8,136 nt of DNA from Candidatus Aminicenantota bacterium (GTDB lineage Bacteria > Acidobacteriota > Aminicenantia > Aminicenantales > Aminicenantaceae): contig JAUWTR010000047.1 of assembly GCA_030614645.1 (NCBI GenBank), positions 1 to 8,136 of the forward strand. The letters are read 5' to 3'. Shown here one piece after another: positions 1 through 6,615 of the stretch (positions are counted from its first letter, which is position 1; each line of letters begins with the position of its first letter). The notes below the pieces were generated by a model that saw only the letters and a list, made by a program, of their open reading frames with translations, was not told the origin of the DNA and made no database searches. A program made the position numbers and the translations under genes.

Positions 1-987
1 CATCAGCAAATGCGCTGGGATCATTAATAATGATCCCACGATCATAAGGGAGGCTCGTTTTCCGATCTTATCCACCAGTGATCCGGCGAGAGGGGCAAAC
101 ACCATTGAGGCAAACACGATAATTCCAGCCATTCCTGGAGCTGTAGAAAACATATGTAAAAAATTGGAAAAGACCTGTTGCAGGAATCCTCCCCCAGCTC
201 CTCCTTCCAGAGGAACTCCCCACTTGCCATGGAAAAAATCCGCAGCAAGGTGCTGAAAGGGAAAAATTGCTCCATAGAAGGCAAGACACAGAAATGTCAC
301 ATACCAGAATGAAGAGTTAAAATTCTTAATATCGGAGAATACTATTTTTTCCTCTACCTCTTCTTCCTTTAGATCCAACACATGTTCACCTCTTTTGTCC
401 AAAAGACAATAGACGATGTTACTAACTAAAGACATCAAACAGAATATCAGACCTGCCCAAAGGGCGTAGGAATAATGACCAAAATAATCTACGATCAAAG
501 TTTCTGTATTGTAACTAAAGAGAGAGCCTAATCTGCTGACAGTCAAAGATATCCCGAAAGCCAGAGCAAGTTCCTTTCCTTTGAACCATCTGGCAATAAT
601 CGAACTTTGAGCGATGACCAATGTTTCGGAGCCAGCACCAAAAAAGAACATCCCTATATATAGCATCCAGATATTTGTGGAAAAAGCCATTATTAGAGCA
701 CCGAGAACAATAAATGAAGAGAAAAGCAGACTGGATTTACGAGTACCTATCCTGTCTATAAGAATTCCCCCGATCAAAAGACATAATATCGCAGCCAGAG
801 AATAAATGGTTTTTGTAGCCCCATAAGCAGCTCTTGTGACCTGGAAAGAATCGATTAAAATAGGAGCTATAGCAGACAAGCCGTCATAAACAAAATAGCT
901 TCCATAGGTCAGTAAGCTTACAAAGATTAATACTGTGAAGCGAAAGAGTTTTTTGGACGGGTGAAAAAAACTTATATTCTCATTCAT
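1..987 (-). CDS. Major facilitator superfamily transporter, MFSD1-like, C-terminus cut by window edge
   Basis: Reading leftwards from an ATG at 987 the frame stays open for 329 codons to the window edge, so the C-terminal part is missing (family proteins have about 400-450 residues and 12 helices). An excellent GGAGG (998-1002) lies 10 nt upstream. Hydrophobic helices are evident throughout. The MFS motif A loop is seen at residues 73-83 (GGILIDRIGTR) and again in the second half at 301-311 (AGSLVDKIGKR). Residues 28-35 (YGSYFVYD), 115-128 (FFGAGSETLVIAQS) and 134-140 (WFKGKEL) recall the signature segments of MFSD1, the lysosomal dipeptide transporter branch (family recognition from memory, not a search). 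A glycine-rich stretch (residues 254-268) sits in the loop after the seventh helix. It is likely an inner-membrane uniporter or symporter. The substrate is not shown by the sequence; dipeptides are a guess from the relatives. It has its own promoter, divergent from the HAD gene. Confidence 0.88.
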   Translation of the reverse strand, partial: MNENISFFHPSKKLFRFTVLIFVSLLTYGSYFVYDGLSAIAPILIDSFQVTRAAYGATKTIYSLAAILCLLIGGILIDRIGTRKSSLLFSSFIVLGALIMAFSTNIWMLYIGMFFFGAGSETLVIAQSSIIARWFKGKELALAFGISLTVSRLGSLFSYNTETLIVDYFGHYSYALWAGLIFCLMSLVSNIVYCLLDKRGEHVLDLKEEEVEEKIVFSDIKNFNSSFWYVTFLCLAFYGAIFPFQHLAADFFHGKWGVPLEGGAGGGFLQQVFSNFLHMFSTAPGMAGIIVFASMVFAPLAGSLVDKIGKRASLMIVGSLLMIPAHLLM

Positions 988-1039
988 TGACTATTAACCT
1001 CCGTGCTCTGATTTTTCAAAATGATCTCAACTGTAAATT

Positions 1040-1068
1040 ATAATATAGGAATAGAGCCATTCTCTCAA
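1040..1068 (-). promoter_or_regulatory. Putative sigma-A promoter of the transporter gene
   Basis: On the minus strand TTGAGA (1068-1063, 5 of 6 to consensus) is followed after 17 bp by TATTAT (1045-1040, 5 of 6). Initiation would fall near 1033, giving a leader of about 46 nt that contains the GGAGG site in front of the transporter start at 987. An overlapping TATAAT (1042-1037) is the alternative -10 with a 20-bp spacer. Confidence 0.5.
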
Positions 1069-1092
1069 TGGAAAAAAACTGAAGTTTCTGTA

Positions 1093-1121
1093 TTTACTGC
1101 CTTTCCTGGGTGCGGTATAAT
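1093..1121 (+). promoter_or_regulatory. Putative sigma-A promoter of the HAD phosphatase gene
   Basis: TTTACT (1093-1098, 4 of 6) is separated by exactly 17 bp from a perfect TATAAT (1116-1121). Initiation is expected near 1127-1129, only about 4-6 nt before the ATG at 1133. The transcript would be effectively leaderless, which fits the absence of any Shine-Dalgarno sequence before that start. Confidence 0.5.
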
Positions 1122-1132
1122 GCCTTCTTAAT

Positions 1133-1738
1133 ATGATAAAATGTATAATTTCGGACATGGGAAATGTATTTATTTCCTTTGATAATGATATCTTTTTCAA
1201 AAAAATTGCAGACAATACTTCTTTATCCCAAAGAGAGATTGCTGGACTGGTATCTGAGAATTTTGAAATCCTAAGATCCTTTGACAAGGGGGAAATAAGT
1301 CCTGCTGAGTTTTATAACAAAGCCGTGAGGATATTTAAAAGTGATTTTGATTATAATCGATTCTTTAAAGCTTACAATGATATTTTTGATCTTAGAACAA
1401 AGGAATTGCAAATTTTGAAAAAACTGAAAGAGAATTACCGGGTAATATTGCTTTCCAATACGGATGAGATGCGTTATGGCTTTATTAAAAAGAATTTCCC
1501 GGGAATGTTGATTTTTGATGCCTATATACTTTCATATTTAGAGGGATGTATGAAACCGGACCCGCAAATATACAAAGCTGCCTTGGAAAAAACTGAGGCC
1601 CAAGCGGATGAATGTTTATTTATTGATGATAGAGTAGAAAATATTGACGCGGCAAATGCCCTTGGAATCAATACAATCCATTTTATAGAGAGAGCTGACT
1701 TAGCTGCAGAGCTGCGTAAATTCAATCTTGTTTTTTAA
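1133..1738 (+). CDS. HAD-superfamily hydrolase, YihX-like phosphatase
   Basis: This is a soluble 201-residue phosphatase of HAD subfamily IA. Motif I is D8-M-G-N-V12: the nucleophile D8 is present, and the usual second Asp is Gly, as in the DLGNV motif of E. coli YihX (alpha-D-glucose-1-phosphate phosphatase). Motif II is S108 in LLSNT, motif III is K141 in MKPDP, and motif IV is D165-D166 in FIDDRVEN. A helical cap lies between motifs I and II (about residues 17-95). Length and motif spacing are normal for the family. The start at 1133 is chosen because it puts the catalytic Asp at residue 8, as usual, although no ribosome binding site precedes it. The substrate is unknown; a sugar phosphate is the natural guess. 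It is transcribed away from the transporter and is not obviously linked to the nrd operon downstream, which has its own promoter. Confidence 0.9.
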   Translation: MIKCIISDMGNVFISFDNDIFFKKIADNTSLSQREIAGLVSENFEILRSFDKGEISPAEFYNKAVRIFKSDFDYNRFFKAYNDIFDLRTKELQILKKLKENYRVILLSNTDEMRYGFIKKNFPGMLIFDAYILSYLEGCMKPDPQIYKAALEKTEAQADECLFIDDRVENIDAANALGINTIHFIERADLAAELRKFNLVF

Positions 1739-1802
1739 TTGGAATTAACTTTAAATATATGGAAGTAATTTGTATCGTTTGATAAAATATTAAATAATTT
1801 CG

Positions 1803-1849
1803 TTTTTTTTAAAAAAGTACTTGACAAGTCGATAAATCAGGAATAAATT
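1803..1849 (+). promoter_or_regulatory. Promoter of the nrdD operon with UP-like A/T tract
   Basis: A perfect TTGACA (1821-1826) is followed after 17 bp by TAAATT (1844-1849, 4 of 6). Just upstream lies a run of eight T and six A (1803-1816) in the position where an UP element would contact the RNA polymerase alpha subunit. Transcription would start near 1856, giving a leader of about 130 nt before nrdD. A second, weaker possibility lies inside the operator region: TTGTTG (1877-1882), 18 bp, then TATAGT (1901-1906). Confidence 0.55.
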
Positions 1850-1860
1850 GGTAACTGTCG

Positions 1861-1908
1861 ATACAACATTTAGTATTTGTTGGCATTGATATATACAACA
1901 TATAGTGA
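1861..1908 (+). promoter_or_regulatory. Pair of putative NrdR boxes upstream of nrdD
   Basis: Two related 16-bp sites, ATACAACATTTAGTAT (1861-1876) and ATACAACATATAGTGA (1893-1908), are separated by exactly 16 bp. Against the NrdR-box consensus acaCwAtATaTwGtgt as I recall it they match at 12 and 13 of 16 positions, and all the strongly conserved core positions agree. NrdR is the ATP-cone zinc-finger repressor of ribonucleotide reductase operons and binds paired boxes about three helical turns apart, which this 32-bp phasing fits. The sites begin about 5 bp after the predicted start of transcription and overlap the possible internal promoter, so binding could repress either promoter. The nrdR gene is not in the window. 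Confidence 0.72.
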
Positions 1909-1984
1909 TATTAGCGGAAAATCCATTCTTATCAGGCAGTCAGAAGGAAGGGGATTTATCGGCTTTTTATCGAAGGAGATTTAG

Positions 1985-4057
1985 ATGAATGACAGTCTCG
2001 CAAGAATAAAAAAAAGAGATGGTATAGTAGCAGATTTTGTCCAGGACAAGATCACAACAGCTGTTTATAAAGCCATGGAATCTAAAGGACTGGTGGATAG
2101 ACGGGCGGCCAAGAGCATCTCTGATATAGTAACATTTATGCTGGAGGAAAAATTCGGGGGTTACACTGTTCCTTCTGTTGAACAGATTCAAGATATTGTT
2201 GAGATGGTTTTAATGAAGCAGGGATATCATGATGTCGCTAAATCCTATATTCTTTACCGAGAGAGCCACAAGGAGGTCCGAGAAGCTAAAAAAATAGGAA
2301 TCAATCTGGAGAGATTGATAAAGGATTATATAAATAATGTAGACTGGAAGGTCAAAGAAAATAGTAATGAAGGAGTGACGAGTTTTTCAGGGCTTAACGC
2401 CAGAGTCGCGGGAGAAGTGCTGTCCAATTTTGCTCTTAACCAGATCTACTCCAAAGATGTTAAGAAGGCCCATACAGATGGTGACTGCCATATACATGAT
2501 CTCTCCTATCCTATTGTCGGTTATTGTGCTGGCTGGTCTATGGAAAATCTCCTAAAAAAAGGATTCGGGCATGTATCTAACCAGGTACATTCTTTTCCTG
2601 CCAAGCATCTGGAGACGGCTACGCTTCATATGGTGAATTTCATCGGGACTATGCAAGGGGAGTTTGCCGGAGCCCAGGCTTTCTCGAGTGTGGACACCTT
2701 TTTAGCTCCCTTTGTAAGGGCGGATAAACTGGATTATACAGGGGTCAAGCAGGATATTCAAAAGCTTATTTTCGGCTTGAATGTCCCTTCTCGTTGGGGA
2801 TGGCAGACACCTTTTTCCAATCTGACTTTTGATTGGACAGTCCCGGAGGATATGAAAGATAAACAAGTTATTGTAGGTGGGAAGGAATTAGATTCCTGTT
2901 ATGGGGAATATCAAAAAGAAATGGATATGATCAATCGTTCCTTCCTGGAGTTAATGAAAATAGGTGACCAGAGAGGGCGTGTGTTCACTTTTCCCATTCC
3001 CACTTATAATCTGACTAAGGATTTTGACTGGGATTCACCTAATGCTGACCTGCTTTTTGAGGTAACGGCAAAGTATGGCATTCCCTATTTTCAGAACTAT
3101 ATTGGAACAAATATGGATCCTGGTGATATCCGGGCTATGTGCTGCCGGCTTAACCTTGACCAGAGAGAGCTGCTACAGCGTCCCGGCAATATGTGGGGGC
3201 CAGGAGATTCTACTGGTTCAATCGGAGTTGTTACAATTAATTTGAATAGAATTGGATTTGAGGCGAAAGACAGGGAAGACTTTTTTACCCGGTTGAAAAA
3301 GGTGATGGACTTGGCAAAAGAGGCCCTGGAGACAAAACGGGAAATCGTTAATAATATGCTGGAAAGGGGACTTGTACCTTATACAAAAGTATATTTGGGG
3401 CATTTTGATAATCATTTCTCTACCATAGGCCTGTTGGGAATGCATGAAACCTGTTTGAATTTCTTAGGAAAAGGGATTGGTACTCCTGAAGGAAAAGAAT
3501 TTGCGATTGAGATTCTAAATAAAATGCGGGGAATGCTTAAGGATTATCAAGAAGAGACTGGAAACCTCTATAATCTTGAAGCTAGTCCAGCAGAATCGAC
3601 CTCCTACCGCCTGGCCAGGCTGGATAAGCAGAAGTACACGCGGATTATAACTTCGGGTACGGAAAGATATCCCTTTCTGACCAATTCTACCCAACTCAAT
3701 GTAGATGCCACCCTGGATATCTTTGAGGCCATTCAACACCAGAAAGACCTGCAGTTGCTTTATACGGGAGGAACCATATTTCACTCCTTCCTTCCCGAGT
3801 CTACTGAAAAAAATACATGCAGAAAACTAGTAAGAAAGATTGCCGAAACCAAGCTTCCCTATTTTAGTATTACTCCCACATTCAGTATATGCAAGAGCCA
3901 TGGATATATTAAAGGTGAAGTTAAAGAATGCCCTGAATGCGGGGAACAGACCGAAGTCTATTCCCGGATCGTCGGGTATTTACGCCCAGTTGCCACCTGG
4001 AACGATGGGAAAAAACAGGAGTTTGTTGAACGTACTCCCTATGAGCAAACAGGTTAA
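1985..4057 (+). CDS. nrdD: Anaerobic (class III) ribonucleoside-triphosphate reductase
   Basis: This cytoplasmic glycyl-radical enzyme (690 residues, a normal length) reduces ribonucleoside triphosphates to dNTPs in the absence of oxygen. An N-terminal ATP-cone (about residues 7-97, opening with RIKKRDGIVADF) is the allosteric activity switch. The catalytic barrel follows, with C181 in GYCAGW and the adjacent pair C386-C387 in the MCCRL motif expected to supply the active-site cysteines. The C-terminal radical site is G664 in RIVGYLRP. Just before it is a zinc site, C636-x2-H639 and C649-x2-C652. The start is fixed by a strong AAGGAG (1973-1978) 6 nt before the ATG. NrdG, encoded two genes downstream, installs the glycyl radical. 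The redoxin encoded between them suggests thiol-dependent rather than formate-dependent turnover, as reported for the Neisseria bacilliformis and Methanosarcina barkeri class III enzymes. Regulation is probably by NrdR at the two boxes upstream. Confidence 0.97.
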   Translation: MNDSLARIKKRDGIVADFVQDKITTAVYKAMESKGLVDRRAAKSISDIVTFMLEEKFGGYTVPSVEQIQDIVEMVLMKQGYHDVAKSYILYRESHKEVREAKKIGINLERLIKDYINNVDWKVKENSNEGVTSFSGLNARVAGEVLSNFALNQIYSKDVKKAHTDGDCHIHDLSYPIVGYCAGWSMENLLKKGFGHVSNQVHSFPAKHLETATLHMVNFIGTMQGEFAGAQAFSSVDTFLAPFVRADKLDYTGVKQDIQKLIFGLNVPSRWGWQTPFSNLTFDWTVPEDMKDKQVIVGGKELDSCYGEYQKEMDMINRSFLELMKIGDQRGRVFTFPIPTYNLTKDFDWDSPNADLLFEVTAKYGIPYFQNYIGTNMDPGDIRAMCCRLNLDQRELLQRPGNMWGPGDSTGSIGVVTINLNRIGFEAKDREDFFTRLKKVMDLAKEALETKREIVNNMLERGLVPYTKVYLGHFDNHFSTIGLLGMHETCLNFLGKGIGTPEGKEFAIEILNKMRGMLKDYQEETGNLYNLEASPAESTSYRLARLDKQKYTRIITSGTERYPFLTNSTQLNVDATLDIFEAIQHQKDLQLLYTGGTIFHSFLPESTEKNTCRKLVRKIAETKLPYFSITPTFSICKSHGYIKGEVKECPECGEQTEVYSRIVGYLRPVATWNDGKKQEFVERTPYEQTG

Positions 4058-4061
4058 AGGA
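4056..4061 (+). promoter_or_regulatory. Ribosome binding site that supports the TTG start of the redoxin
   Basis: AAAGGA overlaps the nrdD stop codon and ends 7 nt before TTG 4069. No ATG or GTG lies in frame between the nrdD end and the CxxC motif, so this site decides the start. Confidence 0.6.
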
Positions 4062-4068
4062 AACGACC

Positions 4069-4335
4069 TTGGAGTATTTACTTTTTTCCTATCCCAATTG
4101 TGCAAAATGTGATGCGCTTAAAGAGGGCTTAAATAACAGCGATATTGAAGGAACAGAATATAATCTTACCAAGAAAGAAAGTAAATTAAAGCTCAGAGAA
4201 TATCTGAAAGTCATTAAACGGGATGATAAAGGAGGAATTATTATCCCTACGCTGATATTACAGGATGAGGATGGAATAGAGCCAGTGTTAAACAGTAAAG
4301 AGGAGTTGCAGGATTGGTTGAGATCAAAGGATTAG
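4069..4335 (+). CDS. Small glutaredoxin/NrdH-like redoxin with CAKC active site
   Basis: This 88-residue thioredoxin-fold protein is a likely electron donor to NrdD. An N-terminal strand (EYLLFSYP) leads directly into the active site C11-A-K-C14 at the head of the first helix, as in glutaredoxins and NrdH. The segment IIIPTLILQ holds the expected cis-proline (IPT) in front of the third strand. A charged linker (about residues 33-55) lies between the second strand and the cis-Pro strand. It starts with TTG 11 nt after nrdD and its last 22 nt overlap nrdG, so translation is probably coupled. The position between reductase and activase, and the dithiol motif, make a redox partner of NrdD the natural reading. 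That is inference from context, and the natural reductant of the redoxin itself (thioredoxin reductase, ferredoxin-dependent reductase or glutathione-like thiols) cannot be told. Confidence 0.82.
   Translation: MEYLLFSYPNCAKCDALKEGLNNSDIEGTEYNLTKKESKLKLREYLKVIKRDDKGGIIIPTLILQDEDGIEPVLNSKEELQDWLRSKD
4300..4305 (+). promoter_or_regulatory. Ribosome binding site of nrdG inside the redoxin gene
   Basis: GAGGAG lies 8 nt before TTG 4314 and supports that start. The resulting N-terminus (KGLEKFAPKDFPG) has the normal distance to the radical-SAM cysteines. Confidence 0.65.
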
Positions 4336-5012
4336 AAAAGTTCGCGCCTAAGGATTTTCCCGGTTACATCTCAGCTACTATTTTTACAGGGGGATGTAAT
4401 TTTCGCTGTCCTTTCTGTCATAATGCAGACTTGGTTTTAAATCCGGAAAGCATTCCGGAATTTCCTTTGGATTTTTTTTTAAGCTTTCTTGATGCCCGTA
4501 AAGACTGGTTGGAAGCAATCTGTGTAACAGGGGGAGAACCGCTTATTCACGAAGATCTTGAAATCCTGCTGCAGGTAATAAAAGAGCGTGACCTTTTGGT
4601 AAAGGTAGATACCAATGGCTCTTTTCCACGGAGGCTTGAAGGTTTAATTAAAAAAAAGTTGGTGGATTTTGTAGCCATGGATGTAAAAGCTCCGCTTGAA
4701 AGGTATCAAGAGGTTACAAAATCGAATGTGAAGACCGACGATATTCGGACTAGTATTGATCTTATCAGGACTTCAGGGATCCCCTATGTTTTCCGCACTA
4801 CCGCAGTTCCTGGTCTTTTACGGGTCGAGGATATTGAAAAGATAGGGGAACTGCTTAAGGGAAGTGATTATTTTCAGCTGCAGAACTTTATCCCTGAGAA
4901 TACTATTGACAAGTCTTATATGCAGAAAACAGCTTTTTCCAGGGTAGAATTTAAGGAATTTGCTGATAGTGCAAAAAAATATTTCAAGAAAGTCTCTGTT
5001 GAAGGTGATTAA
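4314..5012 (+). CDS. nrdG: Anaerobic ribonucleotide reductase-activating radical SAM protein
   Basis: This 232-residue radical-SAM enzyme uses a [4Fe-4S] cluster to cleave S-adenosylmethionine and abstract hydrogen from the glycine of NrdD (expected G664). The cluster motif is C28-x3-C32-x2-C35 in the segment GGCNFRCPFCHN, and the SAM-binding GGEP motif is at residues 73-76. The protein is clearly longer than the roughly 155-residue E. coli type and belongs with the longer activases of about 230 residues usually annotated as the NrdG2 type. Such activases are also found fused to or beside other functions, but the neighbourhood leaves little doubt here. It overlaps the redoxin gene by 22 nt and is followed 2 nt later by dut. 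Confidence 0.94.
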   Translation: MVEIKGLEKFAPKDFPGYISATIFTGGCNFRCPFCHNADLVLNPESIPEFPLDFFLSFLDARKDWLEAICVTGGEPLIHEDLEILLQVIKERDLLVKVDTNGSFPRRLEGLIKKKLVDFVAMDVKAPLERYQEVTKSNVKTDDIRTSIDLIRTSGIPYVFRTTAVPGLLRVEDIEKIGELLKGSDYFQLQNFIPENTIDKSYMQKTAFSRVEFKEFADSAKKYFKKVSVEGD

Positions 5013-5014
5013 GC

Positions 5015-5437
5015 ATGGAACTTAAAGTAAAACGTGTTCACAAGGATGCCAGGCTGCCTGTTTACGGCCATAAAGGTGATGCTGGCCTGGATATTTTCTC
5101 TGTGAATAATTGCATTTTGGAGCCAGGCCGGGCTTTCCCTGTACCGACTGGGATAAAAATTGCTATACCTAAAGGCTATGTCGGCTTGATCTGGGATAAG
5201 AGTGGAATTTCCCTAAGTGGAGTCCATCGCCTAGCCGGAGTGGTCGATTCCGGGTACCGCGGAGAAGTCAAGGTTGTGATGATAAATCTTGGTGATAAAC
5301 CTTTTGTTATTGATAAGGGTATGAAAATTGCCCAGCTTCTTGTGCAGCCGATTCAAAAAGTAGAGGTAGCCGATGTAGATGGATTGGATAATACAACCCG
5401 CGGAGAAAAAGGATTCGGCAGCACTGGCAAGTATTAG
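5015..5437 (+). CDS. dut: Deoxyuridine 5'-triphosphate nucleotidohydrolase (dUTPase)
   Basis: This trimeric all-beta dUTPase (140 residues, normal length) hydrolyses dUTP to dUMP and pyrophosphate, keeping uracil out of DNA and supplying dUMP for thymidylate synthesis. All five family motifs are visible: I GDAGLDIFS (21-29), II WDKSGIS (60-66; more often RSG), III GVVDSGYRG (75-83, with catalytic D78 and stacking Y81), IV QLLVQP (107-112) and V RGEKGFGSTG (129-138), the C-terminal lid over the nucleotide. The ATG comes 2 nt after the nrdG stop, and GGTGA at the nrdG end is a weak ribosome binding site, so translation is probably coupled. Its place behind the reductase genes makes a nucleotide-pool operon that may be co-regulated by NrdR. 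Confidence 0.96.
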   Translation: MELKVKRVHKDARLPVYGHKGDAGLDIFSVNNCILEPGRAFPVPTGIKIAIPKGYVGLIWDKSGISLSGVHRLAGVVDSGYRGEVKVVMINLGDKPFVIDKGMKIAQLLVQPIQKVEVADVDGLDNTTRGEKGFGSTGKY

Positions 5438-5440
5438 GCA

Positions 5441-6151
5441 ATGAGAAGTGTTTTTGTTATCCTGTCCCGGCCTTCGAGTCCCGAAAATATTGGTTTAGTC
5501 GCCCGCGGCATGAAAAATACGGGTTTTTATGAATTAAGGCTTATCCTGGGTACACCAATTAATCCAAACTCTTATATTACTGCTGTTCATGCAGAAGAGA
5601 TCTTAGATAATTCCGGGGTTTATCCAGATATATCCGCAGCAGTTACTGATTTGGATGTTGTGTTTGCTGCTACAGCTAGACATAGAAAAAACTATACCTC
5701 CCTTTCTTTAAAGCAGGCTGTGAGAAAAATGTTAAAGTTCTCTCCAAAAAGCAGGATCGGTCTCCTTTTTGGGAATGAAAGGACCGGATTGACATCGGAG
5801 GAGTTGAATCATGCCAATTTTTTATTTGCTATACCGCAGGCAACATCACAGCCTTCCTATAATCTTTCTTCAGCGGTGCTGCTTACGTTGTTTAGTATTT
5901 ATAACACAGCGGGGGCGAATAAAATGCAGACAGCCCTAAAAAAGCCGCTTCCCCGCCGGGAACAAGAGGAGTGTATCAGGCTCATTTTGCAGAAATTGGA
6001 GGAAAAGAAATTTATCAATCCAGGGAATAAAGCACATGTGACCAGCATGGTCCATGATTTGTTCGGACGTATGGCTATAACTGCAAAGGATAGAGATTTA
6101 TTACTGGCTATTTTTTCCAAAGTACCGGATAGGAATGGTTCATCACAATGA
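5441..6151 (+). CDS. trmJ: TrmJ-type SPOUT RNA 2'-O-methyltransferase
   Basis: This SAM-dependent SPOUT (trefoil-knot) methyltransferase has 236 residues, close to the family norm. The three SpoU motifs are clear: PENIGLVARGMKNTGF (14-29, with N16 and R22), LLFGNERTGLTSEEL (108-122, with E113) and SQPSYNLSSAV (136-146). The C-terminal extension (about 172-228, ending in LFGRMAITAKDRDLLLAIF) matches the dimer/tRNA-binding tail typical of TrmJ rather than TrmH or RlmB. E. coli TrmJ methylates the ribose at tRNA position 32; the position modified here cannot be proven from sequence. The start lies 3 nt after the dut stop with no good ribosome binding site, so it is probably translated by re-initiation as the last gene of the tight nrd-dut cluster. 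Why it is linked with dNTP synthesis is not obvious. Confidence 0.88.
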   Translation: MRSVFVILSRPSSPENIGLVARGMKNTGFYELRLILGTPINPNSYITAVHAEEILDNSGVYPDISAAVTDLDVVFAATARHRKNYTSLSLKQAVRKMLKFSPKSRIGLLFGNERTGLTSEELNHANFLFAIPQATSQPSYNLSSAVLLTLFSIYNTAGANKMQTALKKPLPRREQEECIRLILQKLEEKKFINPGNKAHVTSMVHDLFGRMAITAKDRDLLLAIFSKVPDRNGSSQ

Positions 6152-6204
6152 GGTATCATACAGATCGATATTTTTTATGAATAGTTCAGTTTAGGAGTAG
6201 TTCT

Positions 6205-6597
6205 ATGAATGAAGAAATGAAAGTGATTTTTCCCGGGGGAATGCAAGTGGATGCTGAATATAAGGGATTTATCATTAAGACCGACCAGCCTGTTTATCAG
6301 GGGGGTGAAGGTTCTTACCCGGCACCTTTTGACCTTTTTTTAGCCTCTATTGCTACCTGTTCGGGCATTTATGTGCTGTCATTCTGTCAGAACAGGGGGA
6401 TTCCCCTCAACGATTCTGCTTTGGTTATGCGGACAAAGAGGAATCCGGATACTAAAATGATAGACAAGATCATAATTGAAATCCAGCTGCCTCCGGAGTT
6501 TCCGGATAAATACAAAAAAGCTGTTATTAAGGCTGTTGATACCTGTTCAGTAAAAGCCCATATCTTAAAAGCGCCTGAATTTGAAATAACCTGTTAG
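6205..6597 (+). CDS. OsmC family protein, thiol peroxidase-like
   Basis: This 130-residue OsmC/Ohr-fold protein has the two conserved reactive cysteines, C52 in the segment IATCSGIYVLSFC and C114 in VDTCSVKAHI, which in characterised members reduce organic hydroperoxides. The preceding glycine-rich segment and APFDLFLASIATC (about 33-52) are the family signature. Additional cysteines are C61 and the very last residue, C130. AGGAG (6193-6197) lies 7 nt before the ATG. The gene is 53 nt after trmJ with no convincing promoter or terminator between, so read-through from the nrd operon is likely. It could be a general OsmC-like protein of unknown substrate; assignment to Ohr proper is not supported. 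Confidence 0.88.
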   Translation: MNEEMKVIFPGGMQVDAEYKGFIIKTDQPVYQGGEGSYPAPFDLFLASIATCSGIYVLSFCQNRGIPLNDSALVMRTKRNPDTKMIDKIIIEIQLPPEFPDKYKKAVIKAVDTCSVKAHILKAPEFEITC

Positions 6598-6615
6598 AAC
6601 CTGAAAACAATATGA

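Noticed and set aside
614..805. Open frame on the plus strand inside the transporter
   Set aside because: It is antisense to a continuous 329-codon MFS frame, has no ribosome binding site and shows no protein features.
1775..1816. Terminator for the HAD gene ending in eight T
   Set aside because: The sequence before the T-run has only A/T pairing and no stable stem. The tract fits better as an UP-like element in front of TTGACA.
1919..1957. Possible leader hairpin before nrdD (AAATCC pairing with GGATTT)
   Set aside because: The 6-bp outer stem closes a poorly paired interior with unequal sides, and it matches no riboswitch I know. It is not strong enough to call.
1830..1961. 9-bp inverted repeat CGATAAATC ... 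GATTTATCG around the nrd control region
   Set aside because: One arm lies in the promoter spacer, upstream of the predicted start, so it cannot form in the mRNA; a chance match in A+T-rich DNA is likely.
3840..4112. 90-codon plus-strand frame across the end of nrdD and the start of the redoxin gene
   Set aside because: It is an out-of-frame shadow of the conserved NrdD C-terminus and of the CxxC redoxin; its translation has no domain logic.
6155..6176. Terminator between trmJ and osmC (TATC ... GATA followed by T-run)
   Set aside because: A 4-bp A/T-rich stem is too weak to support a terminator.
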